From Litoribacter populi (lineage in GTDB: Bacteria > Bacteroidota > Bacteroidia > Cytophagales > Cyclobacteriaceae), in the NCBI RefSeq assembly GCF_007483685.1, contig NZ_VMKN01000001.1:2978442-3042441 (forward strand): a stretch of 64,000 nt of DNA, given 5' to 3'. Under the pieces are notes generated by a model, which had not been told where the DNA came from, did not search any database, and saw only the letters and a list, made by a program, of their open reading frames with translations. Of this stretch, positions 45,151-53,877 are shown piece by piece. Both the position numbers and the translations under genes were made by a program. Every line of letters starts with the position of its first letter. Position 1 is the stretch's first letter.

Positions 45151-46148
45151 TCCATGCTCAAAACAATCTTCCCAATTTGATCTCCTGCCTTCATTCTGTC
45201 AAAAGCCTGCAGTGCATCATCAAGTTTAAAAACCTGATCCACAACGGGAACAATTTTAGTACTTTTGACAAAAGCCAACATTTCCTCAAAATTAGAGTCA
45301 CTCCCCATAGTGCTGCCCTGAATAGTCAATTGGTTCCAAAAAACCCTTCTCATATCCAGTCCAGTTGGATTGCCTAAAGTAGCGCCGTAAAACACCAGTT
45401 TTCCCCCTGGCTTCAAAACCTTCAATAGATCCCCCCAGGTATCTCCTACTGCACTGTCTATTACCAAATCAAACCCTCCTGTTACTTTTCGTGCATCCTC
45501 GGCCCAATTTTCCTTTTTATAATTAAACCCTTCTTTTACACCCTGTTGCCTTGCTATGGAGAGCTTTTCTTCCTTCCCACTTGTCACGAACACCTCAGCT
45601 CCTGCTGCTACGGCAAATTGAGCCGCAAATTGAGCTACTCCTCCGCCAAAGCCGGTAACCAAGACTTTCTGCCCTTTTTCAACTTTCCCATGGAAAAACA
45701 CCGACCTATAAGCCGTCAATCCACCTAAGGGCAAGGCAGCGGCCTCTTCCCAACTCAAGTGCTCAGGCTTGGTGTAAAGTCTATCTCCTTTTACCACCAC
45801 AAATTCGGCAAATGTCCCATGGGAAGGCATGCCCAAAATCTGAAAGTCCTTAGATTGGGCCTTTTGATTCTCACCCCAATTCATGGCCGGATTGATGATC
45901 ACTTCTTTTTCCTGCCAAGTGGGATCCACGTCCCTCCCAAGCTTTTTGACCACCCCAGCCCCATCAGAACCTAAAATCACCCCGTTTTGGATATTGGGAT
46001 ATCGGCCCTCTCGGCACCATTGGTCCCGGTGATTGAGGGCAGCGGCCCTTATTTCCACCAGTACCTCATCATCTTTTAACTCTGGTAATTCGACATCCCT
46101 TACAGCAATTCTGTCGGAAATTTTATCGGTTAGAATTAATCCTTTCAT
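45147..46148 (-). CDS. Zinc-type alcohol dehydrogenase-like (MDR) oxidoreductase
   Basis: A 333-aa medium-chain dehydrogenase/reductase. N-terminal GroES-like domain with VLVEIRAAALNHRDQWCREG and GVILGSDGAGVVKKLG, then a Rossmann domain with GQKVLVTGFGGGVAQFAAQFA and KLVFYGATLG. The structural-zinc cysteines of classical alcohol dehydrogenases are missing and the N-terminus resembles YhdH/quinone-oxidoreductase-type members, so NADPH-dependent enone or quinone reduction is likelier than alcohol oxidation. Substrate unknown. Confidence 0.87.
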   Translation of the reverse strand: MKGLILTDKISDRIAVRDVELPELKDDEVLVEIRAAALNHRDQWCREGRYPNIQNGVILGSDGAGVVKKLGRDVDPTWQEKEVIINPAMNWGENQKAQSKDFQILGMPSHGTFAEFVVVKGDRLYTKPEHLSWEEAAALPLGGLTAYRSVFFHGKVEKGQKVLVTGFGGGVAQFAAQFAVAAGAEVFVTSGKEEKLSIARQQGVKEGFNYKKENWAEDARKVTGGFDLVIDSAVGDTWGDLLKVLKPGGKLVFYGATLGNPTGLDMRRVFWNQLTIQGSTMGSDSNFEEMLAFVKSTKIVPVVDQVFKLDDALQAFDRMKAGDQIGKIVLSMD

Positions 46149-46179
46149 TCAAAAATCATTTTGATTAATATCATAAAAA

Positions 46180-46204
46180 AGAGGCTGCGATCACACAGCC
46201 TCTC
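46180..46204 (-). terminator. Terminator of the spermidine operon
   Basis: On the minus strand AGAGGCTG pairs with CAGCCTCT around an 8-base loop and is followed by TTTTT, just past the agmatinase-family stop. Confidence 0.82.
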
Positions 46205-46210
46205 TAAAGG

Positions 46211-47278
46211 TTATTTAAAACTCAATCTTTTTTGTGAAACCCCCAAAAGATTGCACATTCTGTACAAGACTCTAGCTCCCACATTTCCATCCCATTCATC
46301 CTCTCCAGGTCCTGGTGCCACTTCCACTAGGTCGAAACCGATAATCTCCTTACCGGACCTCACCACTTGTTTCATAAGATACAGAACTTCATCAAGCTCA
46401 AAACCTCCCGCTACAGGTGTTCCAGTATTTGGGCATAACTTCGGGTCAAAGCCGTCAATATCGATGGTGATATAAACTTTTTCTGGCAACTCCCTAATGA
46501 TGTCATCACAGATTGACTTCCAGTTTTTTCCTTCAAATAAGGCTTCTTTCAAAGCTTTATCATAAAAGGTACTGATCTTCTTGTTACCCTGAGCCATCAC
46601 CGCTTCGGCCTCGCAATAATCCCGAACACCTACTTGCACCAACTTGCTTACCTGAGAATATTTAAGAGCATTATAGGATATGGAGGCATGGCTGTATTCG
46701 AAGTTTTCATAAGCAACTCTTAAGTCGGCGTGAGCATCTATCTGAAGAATCCCAAAAGAATCATGCTCTTCAGTCATTGCCTTGATCATGCCCAGCGGGG
46801 TACTATGGTCACCTCCAAGTAGGGCGACCAGTTTTCCTTGAGACTTATATTTTTTTACTGTTTCGTATACCCAGTCATTCATCTCAGTACTAGCCTTATT
46901 GATCAAATCAGGAACTGCTGAAAACCTCTCCTGATCCATTTCCGGCGAGCCTTCTTCCAGAAACTTGATATAATTAGCAGCCAGAATTCTATAATTATTA
47001 CTGGATACCTTAATATGATCTGGAATTGGAATCATGTGAATACCCATTTTCCAGGCATCATTGATATCATCTTGGTATAGATCCAATTGGGGTGAAGCAG
47101 CCAATACTGCCTCTGGTCCATCTGCGGTACCTGGATTGTATGAAACTGTAACTTCCCAAGGCACTGGTATCACTATAAGCTCAGCAGTGTCCTCATCAAA
47201 GGGCAACCCAAAAAGGGTCCCTCCTTCTCCCACTCCATTGGGATCAAAATTGTCAATAATTTGATTTTTTGCAGACAT
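46211..47278 (-). CDS. speB: Agmatinase-family ureohydrolase
   Basis: A 355-aa binuclear-manganese arginase-superfamily enzyme. All metal motifs are present: ALLGGDHSTPLGMI, LQIDAHADLRVAY, and ITIDIDGFDPKLCPNTGTP. ESYSHAS-like segment FEYSHASISYNA matches agmatinases. It is ~50 residues longer than E. coli SpeB at the N-terminus. The gene begins 8 bases after the SpeD-SpeE fusion on the same strand, so it likely acts in polyamine synthesis. In Thermus the homologue cleaves urea from N1-aminopropylagmatine to give spermidine; that or agmatine is the likely substrate here. No arginine decarboxylase is in the window. Confidence 0.9.
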   Translation of the reverse strand: MSAKNQIIDNFDPNGVGEGGTLFGLPFDEDTAELIVIPVPWEVTVSYNPGTADGPEAVLAASPQLDLYQDDINDAWKMGIHMIPIPDHIKVSSNNYRILAANYIKFLEEGSPEMDQERFSAVPDLINKASTEMNDWVYETVKKYKSQGKLVALLGGDHSTPLGMIKAMTEEHDSFGILQIDAHADLRVAYENFEYSHASISYNALKYSQVSKLVQVGVRDYCEAEAVMAQGNKKISTFYDKALKEALFEGKNWKSICDDIIRELPEKVYITIDIDGFDPKLCPNTGTPVAGGFELDEVLYLMKQVVRSGKEIIGFDLVEVAPGPGEDEWDGNVGARVLYRMCNLLGVSQKRLSFK

Positions 47279-47286
47279 AAATTAAA

Positions 47287-48567
47287 TTAAGATTTTGGCT
47301 GAATCATTTTCTGAACAAAATTTGGCAATACAAAAGCTGCTTGGTGAATATCCTGATTATAATAATTCAAGTTGAAGGAAGGAAGTAACTCCTGGGCCTT
47401 TTCTTGAACATCATTAGGGGAGCAATTTCCTTTTGCACTATATGAAAACGACCACATGCCAGTAGGGTAAGTTGGGATATGCACCAAGTAACAATGTACA
47501 TTCTCATTCCCGAATATCTCTCTATAACAATCATAAATTTCTACAAACACCTTCTCATTGAATCTTGGAGACTCAGATTGGGTCACCATGATGCCATCTT
47601 TTTTAAGAATTCTGTGAACTTGTGTATAGAATTCCGCAGTAAACAGTCCTTCACCAGGACCAACCGGATCAGTGCTATCTACCAATATTATATCAAATGA
47701 CTCATCGGCAGCTTCGTTCACATATTTGATTCCGTCTTCAATTTTAAGATTTAGCTTTGGATTATCAAATGCTGAAGCAATGGTTGGCAAAAACTGCTTA
47801 GAAGCTTCAACTACTTTTTCGTCAATTTCTACCATGACTACCTCTTCCAGTTGCTCATATTTCAAGATCTCTCTTGCTGTACCGCCATCACCACCGCCAA
47901 TTATCAAAACTCGCTTAGGGTCTGGGTGGGTTTGCATTGGTACGTGTGCAATCATCTCATGATACACATACTCATCTTTCTCAGTCGTCATCACCATGCC
48001 GTCCAAAGTCAGCATGTTGCCATATGCAAAGGTCTTGTAAATTTCTACTTTCTGGAATTCGGACTCCTCTTCATAGAGTTTGCCGTCATGTTTCATGGAA
48101 AGTGCGATGTTGTCATTTCTTTCCGTAAACCACACATCTTTGGTTCTCATTGGGCCACCTTCCTCAGCAGATTTTTCATCTCTCATCTGATTGATATCAA
48201 AATCCTTATGGGTAAGCTGAGCCATTTCCCCTCTTCTCAACTCCACTGCAGAACCATGAGCGGCCTCAAAGGCTGTTTTCAAATAGTTATAAGAAACCCA
48301 TGGATTGACCGTCTCCCCACAGGTAAACAAATCCACGGATGCATATCCATATTCTGGCCAGGTATGTATCGCCAAGTGGCTTTCTTGAATCACCACCACA
48401 CCAGATACACCATAGGGTGAAAAATGGTGAAAAGTAGAGTTGATTATCGTGGCGCTCGCCTCCTCGGCTGCCTCCTCCATACTATTCTGTATATGTACCA
48501 CATCATTTAGAATCTCCGGATTACAATCGTAAAATTCCACTATGATATGACGTCCTAATGCGCTCAT
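47287..48567 (-). CDS. speE: Fused S-adenosylmethionine decarboxylase / spermidine synthase
   Basis: A 426-aa fusion. Residues 1-120 are a bacterial class 1b AdoMet decarboxylase with pyruvoyl precursor Ser63 ([20 protein letters not shown], Glu62-Ser63 cleavage), His68 and Cys83 all at family positions. Residues ~140-420 are an aminopropyltransferase: [34 protein letters not shown], the SAM-type loop [17 protein letters not shown], and [18 protein letters not shown] with the acidic amine-binding residues. So decarboxylated SAM could be made and used on one chain. First gene of a two-gene operon with the agmatinase-family enzyme. Confidence 0.94.
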   Translation of the reverse strand: MSALGRHIIVEFYDCNPEILNDVVHIQNSMEEAAEEASATIINSTFHHFSPYGVSGVVVIQESHLAIHTWPEYGYASVDLFTCGETVNPWVSYNYLKTAFEAAHGSAVELRRGEMAQLTHKDFDINQMRDEKSAEEGGPMRTKDVWFTERNDNIALSMKHDGKLYEEESEFQKVEIYKTFAYGNMLTLDGMVMTTEKDEYVYHEMIAHVPMQTHPDPKRVLIIGGGDGGTAREILKYEQLEEVVMVEIDEKVVEASKQFLPTIASAFDNPKLNLKIEDGIKYVNEAADESFDIILVDSTDPVGPGEGLFTAEFYTQVHRILKKDGIMVTQSESPRFNEKVFVEIYDCYREIFGNENVHCYLVHIPTYPTGMWSFSYSAKGNCSPNDVQEKAQELLPSFNLNYYNQDIHQAAFVLPNFVQKMIQPKS

Positions 48568-48664
48568 AACTGATTATTTTTTATTTTTTCTAAAGTATTA
48601 ATCCTACAAAAAAAATAAAATTTTGCGGTTTATTAAAGAATTATATTTTTCCCGGTTGAATAAC

Positions 48665-49141
48665 CTATTGAATCACAGCCGGAATTCCGCCGCAATTGCC
48701 TGATAAAAAGGACCATTTCTCGATATGCAGTTCCATCACCACACAGTTTCCGGGCTGAAGATAATAGATGGGATGATCAGTAAGATAATTGACTAGTTCT
48801 ATCAATCCGGGATTATGGCCGACGAGCATCAATTTTGATTTGTCATCATCCACACTTTTAATGTTTTCCAAAAGATTGGTAAGGGAACTTTCATAAATGT
48901 TTTCTTTTTTTATAATCACTGAAGCGGGAAAATGTTCCTGAATAACTTGCGTGGTTTGACTCGTCCTGGTAGCAGGACTGTGGATCATTAGATCAGGTTT
49001 GGAATACTGTGAATTCAGGATTCTCCCTACCCTTTGAATGTCGGTTCGCCCCTTTTCAGTTAGATTCCGCTTGAAATCGCCCGAAAAACCTCCTCCATAT
49101 TCGGCCTCCCCGTGTCTTAAAATGTAGATTAACTTTGTCAT
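48665..49141 (-). CDS. sixA: SixA-like histidine phosphatase
   Basis: 158 residues of the histidine-phosphatase (phosphoglycerate-mutase-like) superfamily, SixA type: catalytic RHGEAEYG loop near residue 9, SPATRTSQT, and second catalytic His in MLVGHNPGLIELVNYL. SixA dephosphorylates histidine-containing phosphotransfer proteins; the hybrid kinase in this window has an HPt domain, but a link is only a guess. It diverges from topA; the spacer has an ATTTGC/GCAAAT inverted repeat (49161-49180). Confidence 0.86.
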   Translation of the reverse strand: MTKLIYILRHGEAEYGGGFSGDFKRNLTEKGRTDIQRVGRILNSQYSKPDLMIHSPATRTSQTTQVIQEHFPASVIIKKENIYESSLTNLLENIKSVDDDKSKLMLVGHNPGLIELVNYLTDHPIYYLQPGNCVVMELHIEKWSFLSGNCGGIPAVIQ

Positions 49142-49160
49142 TGGTGTTGAAATAATTCAT

Positions 49161-49180
49161 ATTTGCATATTATAGCAAAT
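49161..49180. promoter_or_regulatory. Inverted repeat in the sixA/topA divergent spacer
   Basis: ATTTGC and GCAAAT enclose ATATTATA. It sits between the two divergent starts and may be an operator or promoter element; chance is possible in AT-rich DNA. Confidence 0.3.
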
Positions 49181-49290
49181 TATCGTGCCACAAAAAAGAC
49201 CAAGGTCAGGGATTTGGACATGAAATATATCGGGTCTAATTTTACATTTTTATTGTGGCTTCCCAAAAGACCAACTTAATCCATAAACTT

Positions 49291-51615
49291 ATGCCAAAAA
49301 ATCTAGTCATAGTCGAGTCACCTGCCAAAGCCAAAACCATTGAAGGCTATCTAGGCAAGGACTTCAAAGTAGCCTCGAGCTACGGTCACGTCCGTGATCT
49401 CCCCAAGGGTGACAAGGCCATTGATATCAAAAATAAGTTCAAGCCTACCTATGAGGTCACTCCAGACAAAAAGGATGTGATCAAACAGCTCAAAAGCTTG
49501 GTTAAGGATGCAGAGACCATCTACCTAGCGAGTGACGACGACCGTGAAGGAGAGGCAATCAGCTGGCATTTGAAAGAGGTTTTAAAACTGAAGGATGACT
49601 CCACAAAAAGAATCGTCTTTAGGGAAATCACCAAAAGCGCCATTTCGAAGGCAATTGAAAACCCACGTACCATTGACATTGACTTGGTCAATGCCCAGCA
49701 AGCACGCAGAATCTTGGACAGACTCGTGGGTTTTGAGCTTTCACCTGTGCTCTGGAAAAAAATCAAAGCCGGGCTTTCCGCTGGTAGGGTACAATCCGTA
49801 GCCGTGAGATTTATCGTGGAAAGGGAAAGAGAAATCGACAAGTTCAACGCAAAAGCAGCCTATAGGGTAACTGCCCAATTTTTAGTAGATGGCAAACCGC
49901 TTTCCGCAGAACTACCTAAGAAATTTGAAACCGAGGAAGAGGCTGAGCAGTTTCTTCAAACTTGTCTTACCGGGGAATTTTCTATCCAAAACTTGGAGAA
50001 AAAACCCGCCAAAAAGACTCCAGCACCTCCTTTTACCACTTCTACTCTTCAGCAGGAAGCGAGTAGAAAGATGGGTTTTTCGGTTGGACAGACGATGACT
50101 GTAGCCCAAAAGCTATATGAATCCGGTAAGATTACCTATATGCGTACTGATAGTGTCAACCTTTCGGAGGAGGCTATGCAAAAGGCGCAAAATGAGATTG
50201 AAAGTGCCTATGGAAAGGAATTTCACAAGGCCAGAAAATACAGCGGCAAATCGGAAGGTGCACAAGAGGCTCACGAAGCCATTAGGCCATCCAACTTTGC
50301 TGAACACGATGCCGGAAATGACAGAAATGAGCAAAGGCTTTACGAACTTATCTGGAAAAGAGCAATTGCTTCTCAAATGGCCGACGCTCAATTGGAAAAA
50401 ACCAATGTCACCATCGGTATCTCTAATGCTCAACAGACACTTTCTGCAAGTGGTGAGGTAATCAAATTTGAGGGCTTTCTAAAGGTTTATTTAGAAAGTA
50501 CTGACGAAGAACCTGAAGATGAAGAAAGCACCAACAAAGGCTTGCTACCTCCATTGGCTATTGGTCAAAAGCTAGACCTTGTCGAAATGAAGGCCAAGCA
50601 GACCTTTACCAGACCACCGGCACGCTACACTGAGGCATCTTTGGTCAAAAAGCTGGAAGAAATGGGCATTGGACGTCCATCTACTTATGCCCCGACCATC
50701 TCCACCATTCAGAAACGGAATTATGTAATCAAGGAATCCAGAGATGGCACTCCTAGAGATTATGTGGAGATGAAAATCAATAACGGCAAATTTGCCAAAG
50801 CCACCAAAACCGAAAACGCCGGCTCGGATAAAAACAAATTGTTCCCGACTAACATCGCAATGGTGGTAAATGACTTTTTGGTGGAGCATTTCCCAAATGT
50901 CATCGACTATACTTTCACCGCAAGAGTAGAGAAAGAATTTGACGACATTGCCCAAGGGAAGCAAGAGTGGGAAGAAATGATCGAAAACTTCTACACGGTA
51001 TTCCATAGCAAGGTAGAGCAGACTGAAAATGTCAGCCGGGCCGATGTGAATTCCAGTAGAGACCTGGGAATTGATCCAAAGTCCGGCAAACCGATAATTG
51101 TGCGACTGGGCAAGTTTGGCCCGTTGGTGCAGATTGGCGAGCAGGACGACGAGGAAAAGAAATTTGCCAGCCTTAAGAAAGGTCAGTTTATCGAAAACAT
51201 AACTTTGGAGGATGCTCTAGAATTGTTCAAACTCCCTAGAGATGTGGGGCATTTTGAAGACAAGAAGATTGTTGCGGCAATAGGACGGTTTGGCCCTTAT
51301 ATAAGACACGACAGCAAGTTTGTGTCTTTGGGTAAAGAACTTGACCCATTGAGTATCACTGAAGAAGAAGCTATAGAGCTGATCAAAGACAAAAGAGAAG
51401 CTGACGCCAAAAAGCATATTAAAACTTTCGAGGAAAATCCAGAGATTCAGATTTTAAATGGCCGCTGGGGTCCTTATATCAAGTTTAACAAGAACAATTA
51501 CAAGATCCCCAAGGATAAAGAAGCTGAAGAGCTTACCTATGAGGAGACCTTGCATATTATAGAAAATCAGCCTGAAAAAAAGAAGAAAGGCAAATTTGCT
51601 AAGAAGAAAAAGTGA
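49291..51615 (+). CDS. topA: DNA topoisomerase I
   Basis: A 774-aa type IA topoisomerase relaxing negative supercoils. The ATG at 49291 (MPKNLVIVESPAKAK) is the family start; the frame extends to a GTG at 49255. Seen: TOPRIM with VIVESPAKAKTIEGYLG and ASDDDREGEAISWHL, the SAGRVQSVAVR segment, active-site Tyr in ITYMRTDSVNLSE, and GRPSTYAPTIS. The zinc fingers of E. coli TopA are replaced by C-terminal Topo_C-type repeats (GKFGPLVQIG, GRFGPYIRHD, GRWGPYIKFN), ending in a Lys-rich tail. Confidence 0.96.
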   Translation: MPKNLVIVESPAKAKTIEGYLGKDFKVASSYGHVRDLPKGDKAIDIKNKFKPTYEVTPDKKDVIKQLKSLVKDAETIYLASDDDREGEAISWHLKEVLKLKDDSTKRIVFREITKSAISKAIENPRTIDIDLVNAQQARRILDRLVGFELSPVLWKKIKAGLSAGRVQSVAVRFIVEREREIDKFNAKAAYRVTAQFLVDGKPLSAELPKKFETEEEAEQFLQTCLTGEFSIQNLEKKPAKKTPAPPFTTSTLQQEASRKMGFSVGQTMTVAQKLYESGKITYMRTDSVNLSEEAMQKAQNEIESAYGKEFHKARKYSGKSEGAQEAHEAIRPSNFAEHDAGNDRNEQRLYELIWKRAIASQMADAQLEKTNVTIGISNAQQTLSASGEVIKFEGFLKVYLESTDEEPEDEESTNKGLLPPLAIGQKLDLVEMKAKQTFTRPPARYTEASLVKKLEEMGIGRPSTYAPTISTIQKRNYVIKESRDGTPRDYVEMKINNGKFAKATKTENAGSDKNKLFPTNIAMVVNDFLVEHFPNVIDYTFTARVEKEFDDIAQGKQEWEEMIENFYTVFHSKVEQTENVSRADVNSSRDLGIDPKSGKPIIVRLGKFGPLVQIGEQDDEEKKFASLKKGQFIENITLEDALELFKLPRDVGHFEDKKIVAAIGRFGPYIRHDSKFVSLGKELDPLSITEEEAIELIKDKREADAKKHIKTFEENPEIQILNGRWGPYIKFNKNNYKIPKDKEAEELTYEETLHIIENQPEKKKKGKFAKKKK

Positions 51616-51617
51616 TC

Positions 51618-51649
51618 AAAGCTTCCCCGATTGGGGAAGCTTTTTTGTT
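51618..51649 (+). terminator. Terminator of topA
   Basis: AAAGCTTCCCC-GATT-GGGGAAGCTTT followed by TTTTGTTTT. The next gene's open frame extends back over this hairpin, so its real start must lie further downstream. Confidence 0.9.
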
Positions 51650-51714
51650 TTCTTGGCTTATTGGAATGCCAATTGCTTTTTATAATTATAATTTGGACTT
51701 TTTACCATAATTCT

Positions 51715-52686
51715 ATGCAACTCTACTACATCATTATATTAATCTGTTCATTTGCCGGTTTAGGATTGGCTTTTTACGGTTATAAGAAACGCGACCGAGT
51801 TGAAGTAAAGGAAGATGACCCTAGAGACCATATAAAGGGCATGTACTTTTTGAAAATCCCCTACGAGAAAATCATAATTGGTTTTTTCGCTTTTACCGCA
51901 TTAGTATACACCGTCAAATTATTTGTGCAGGCATTTATCAATCATCTGGACCTGGCCATGTTTATGATTTCCATGGCTATCGTGCTATTGCTCATTTACA
52001 AAATCCTGATGAGCTTTACGGAAGTGGCTCAATTCAAATGGAATTCGGTCGGAATGCTTGCACTTAATGGGGTTATTAGTTTTTTCATATATCAACAGAT
52101 GTCAGGAGTAATCGAACTTTTCCAAGAAGCTAGAGAATATACATTGACCGTCCATCTTTTGGGAATGGTACTGGGCTTGGGCGGTACAACTATCATTGAC
52201 ATCATGATCTTCCATTTTCTTCGCAACTTTAAGATCAATGCTCAAGAAGCTGTGATTATGCATATTATCAGTCAAATCATCATCATTGGCTTAATTTTGC
52301 TGATTGTAAGCGGAGTTGCACTTTTCCTCACCGACATCGAAGGCTACTTGGCCAATGACCGATTTATGATGAAAATGACCGTAATGATAGTGGTCATCTT
52401 AAATGGTGGTGCCTTGAATCTGTATATTACACCAGCTTTGGAGGAAATTTCCCTTTTGAAAAAAGACCTCCAAAAAAACAACACCCTCAAAAAAGTCTCA
52501 TTTGCAGTCGGTGCAATCAGTATGGTTTCATGGTATTCAGCATTCTTTTTTGCCATGATCAAAGATTTGAGCTATTTTTCCTATGTGGCACTCCTGATTC
52601 CTTATATCCTATTTTTAGGATTGGCTGTAGGAATCAGCCAGATTGCTAAAAAACAAATGGAGAAAAAAGTATTGGATCAATCATGA
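51715..52686 (+). CDS. Multi-pass membrane protein of unknown function
   Basis: 323 residues from the ATG at 51715 (MQLYYIIILICSF), chosen because the longer frame overlaps the topA terminator. About eight hydrophobic helices are visible, for example MFMISMAIVLLLIYKILM, AVIMHIISQIIIIGLILLIV and FSYVALLIPYILFLGLAVG, separated by short charged loops; ITPALEEISLLKKDLQ is a cytoplasmic helix. No transporter family recognised; a helical topology reminiscent of small solute or lipid carriers is possible. It overlaps the sirtuin gene by 4 bases (ATGA). Confidence 0.75.
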   Translation: MQLYYIIILICSFAGLGLAFYGYKKRDRVEVKEDDPRDHIKGMYFLKIPYEKIIIGFFAFTALVYTVKLFVQAFINHLDLAMFMISMAIVLLLIYKILMSFTEVAQFKWNSVGMLALNGVISFFIYQQMSGVIELFQEAREYTLTVHLLGMVLGLGGTTIIDIMIFHFLRNFKINAQEAVIMHIISQIIIIGLILLIVSGVALFLTDIEGYLANDRFMMKMTVMIVVILNGGALNLYITPALEEISLLKKDLQKNNTLKKVSFAVGAISMVSWYSAFFFAMIKDLSYFSYVALLIPYILFLGLAVGISQIAKKQMEKKVLDQS

Positions 52687-53375
52687 AAAAACTAGTAGTG
52701 CTTACAGGGGCTGGAATTTCCGCCGAGAGTGGCATTCAGACCTTTAGGGATATTAATGGACTTTGGGAAGGACATGACGTGATGGAAGTGGCCACTCCTG
52801 AAGGGTGGAAAAAAAACCCTGAACTGGTGCTCGAATTTTACAATCAACGAAGAAAACAAGCAACAACTGTCAAACCTAATGCAGCTCATTTTCACCTAGC
52901 TGGACTGGAGAAACATTTTGATGTCACCATTGTTACTCAGAATATTGATCCACTCCATGAAATGGCCGGATCGACAAAAGTCATACACTTACACGGAGAA
53001 CTCTTTAAATCACAAAGCACGCTTGACCCGTCATTAGTCTATGACATGGATGGCTGGGAATTGAACAATGGGGACAAATGTGAAAAAGGATCGCAATTGA
53101 GACCTTTTGTAGTATGGTTTGGAGAGGCTGTCACCAAAATGGAAGAAGCTATTGATATTGCAGCAGACGCGGATATTTTTGCCATTATCGGGACCAGCTT
53201 GGTGGTATATCCCGCCGCAAGTTTGTTAGGCTATACGCGTCCAGAGATCAAAAAATACATTGTGGACATTAAAGTGCCACATGTCAGCTATGTGAAAAAC
53301 TTGACCGCAATTGAAAGTCCAGCCAGTACGGGCACTGGCAAGCTAAAAGAAATTTTAATCAACTTAGAACTATAA
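52683..53375 (+). CDS. cobB: NAD-dependent protein deacylase (sirtuin), zinc-cysteine-poor
   Basis: A 230-aa Sir2 enzyme: VVLTGAGISAESGIQTFRD (NAD loop), VTQNIDPLHEMAGS, catalytic His104 in VIHLHGEL, and FVVWFGEAVTKM. Tyr53 and Arg56 (FYNQRR) match the YxxR acidic-acyl pocket of class III sirtuins, so desuccinylation or demalonylation is plausible. The usual CxxC...CxxC zinc tetrad is missing; only Cys133 lies between His104 and Arg140. The start ATG overlaps the TGA of the membrane protein gene, so synthesis is coupled. It precedes an OsmC gene by 13 bases. Confidence 0.9.
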   Translation: MKKLVVLTGAGISAESGIQTFRDINGLWEGHDVMEVATPEGWKKNPELVLEFYNQRRKQATTVKPNAAHFHLAGLEKHFDVTIVTQNIDPLHEMAGSTKVIHLHGELFKSQSTLDPSLVYDMDGWELNNGDKCEKGSQLRPFVVWFGEAVTKMEEAIDIAADADIFAIIGTSLVVYPAASLLGYTRPEIKKYIVDIKVPHVSYVKNLTAIESPASTGTGKLKEILINLEL

Positions 53376-53388
53376 ATCACTTTATACC

Positions 53389-53832
53389 ATGAAACGAAAA
53401 GCAACCTCCATTTGGAAAGGCAACGGACTAGAAGGAAAAGGACAACTCTCCTCTCCTAGTGGATTTTTTGACAACACCCCATACTCCACCAAAATGCGTT
53501 TTGAAAACGAGGATGGCAAGCAGGGAACCAACCCTGAAGAATTGCTGGCTGCGGCTCACGCAGGCTGCTTTAATATGGCCTTGAGTTTCCAGGTGGCAAA
53601 CAAAGGTTTTGATGCTGATGAACTTCACACAGTGGCTACCGTAACACTAGAAAAAGAAAAAGGAAGCGATGATTTTGGAGTACAAGAAATTCATTTAAAG
53701 CTAAAAGGGAAGGTAAAAGGAATGAGCAAAGAGGATTTTGAGGTAGTGGCACGAATCGCTAAAGACAACTGTCCAATTAGCAAAGCGTTAAAGGCAGTAC
53801 CTATTTCGTTGGATATTGATTTTGAGGGATAA
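53389..53832 (+). CDS. OsmC family protein
   Basis: 147 residues of the OsmC/Ohr fold, an organic-hydroperoxide reductase family using two cysteines. Both are present: HAGCFNMALSF (first Cys) and IAKDNCPISKAL (second Cys). The N-terminal ATSIWKGNGLEGKGQLS and GTNPEELLAAAHAG segments are OsmC-type rather than Ohr. It detoxifies peroxides with a dithiol partner. The ATG is 13 bases after the sirtuin stop, so probably one operon of three genes. Confidence 0.91.
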   Translation: MKRKATSIWKGNGLEGKGQLSSPSGFFDNTPYSTKMRFENEDGKQGTNPEELLAAAHAGCFNMALSFQVANKGFDADELHTVATVTLEKEKGSDDFGVQEIHLKLKGKVKGMSKEDFEVVARIAKDNCPISKALKAVPISLDIDFEG

Positions 53833-53841
53833 TGTATAAAA

Positions 53842-53877
53842 AGACCTGCCAGGTTAAAAAACTGGCAGGTCTGAATA
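53842..53877. terminator. Hairpin between OsmC gene and the secreted two-repeat protein gene
   Basis: AGACCTGCCAG pairs with CTGGCAGGTCT. The T-run follows on the minus strand, so it mainly terminates the secreted-protein gene; on the plus strand it may stop or stabilise the OsmC transcript. Confidence 0.75.

Noticed and set aside
47851-48420. 189-codon plus-strand frame
   Set aside because: Antisense to the SpeD-SpeE fusion, whose catalytic residues are all present on the minus strand.
53842-53872. 11-bp inverted repeat as a possible insertion-element end
   Set aside because: Arms are only 9 bases apart and a T-run follows on the minus strand, which fits a terminator.
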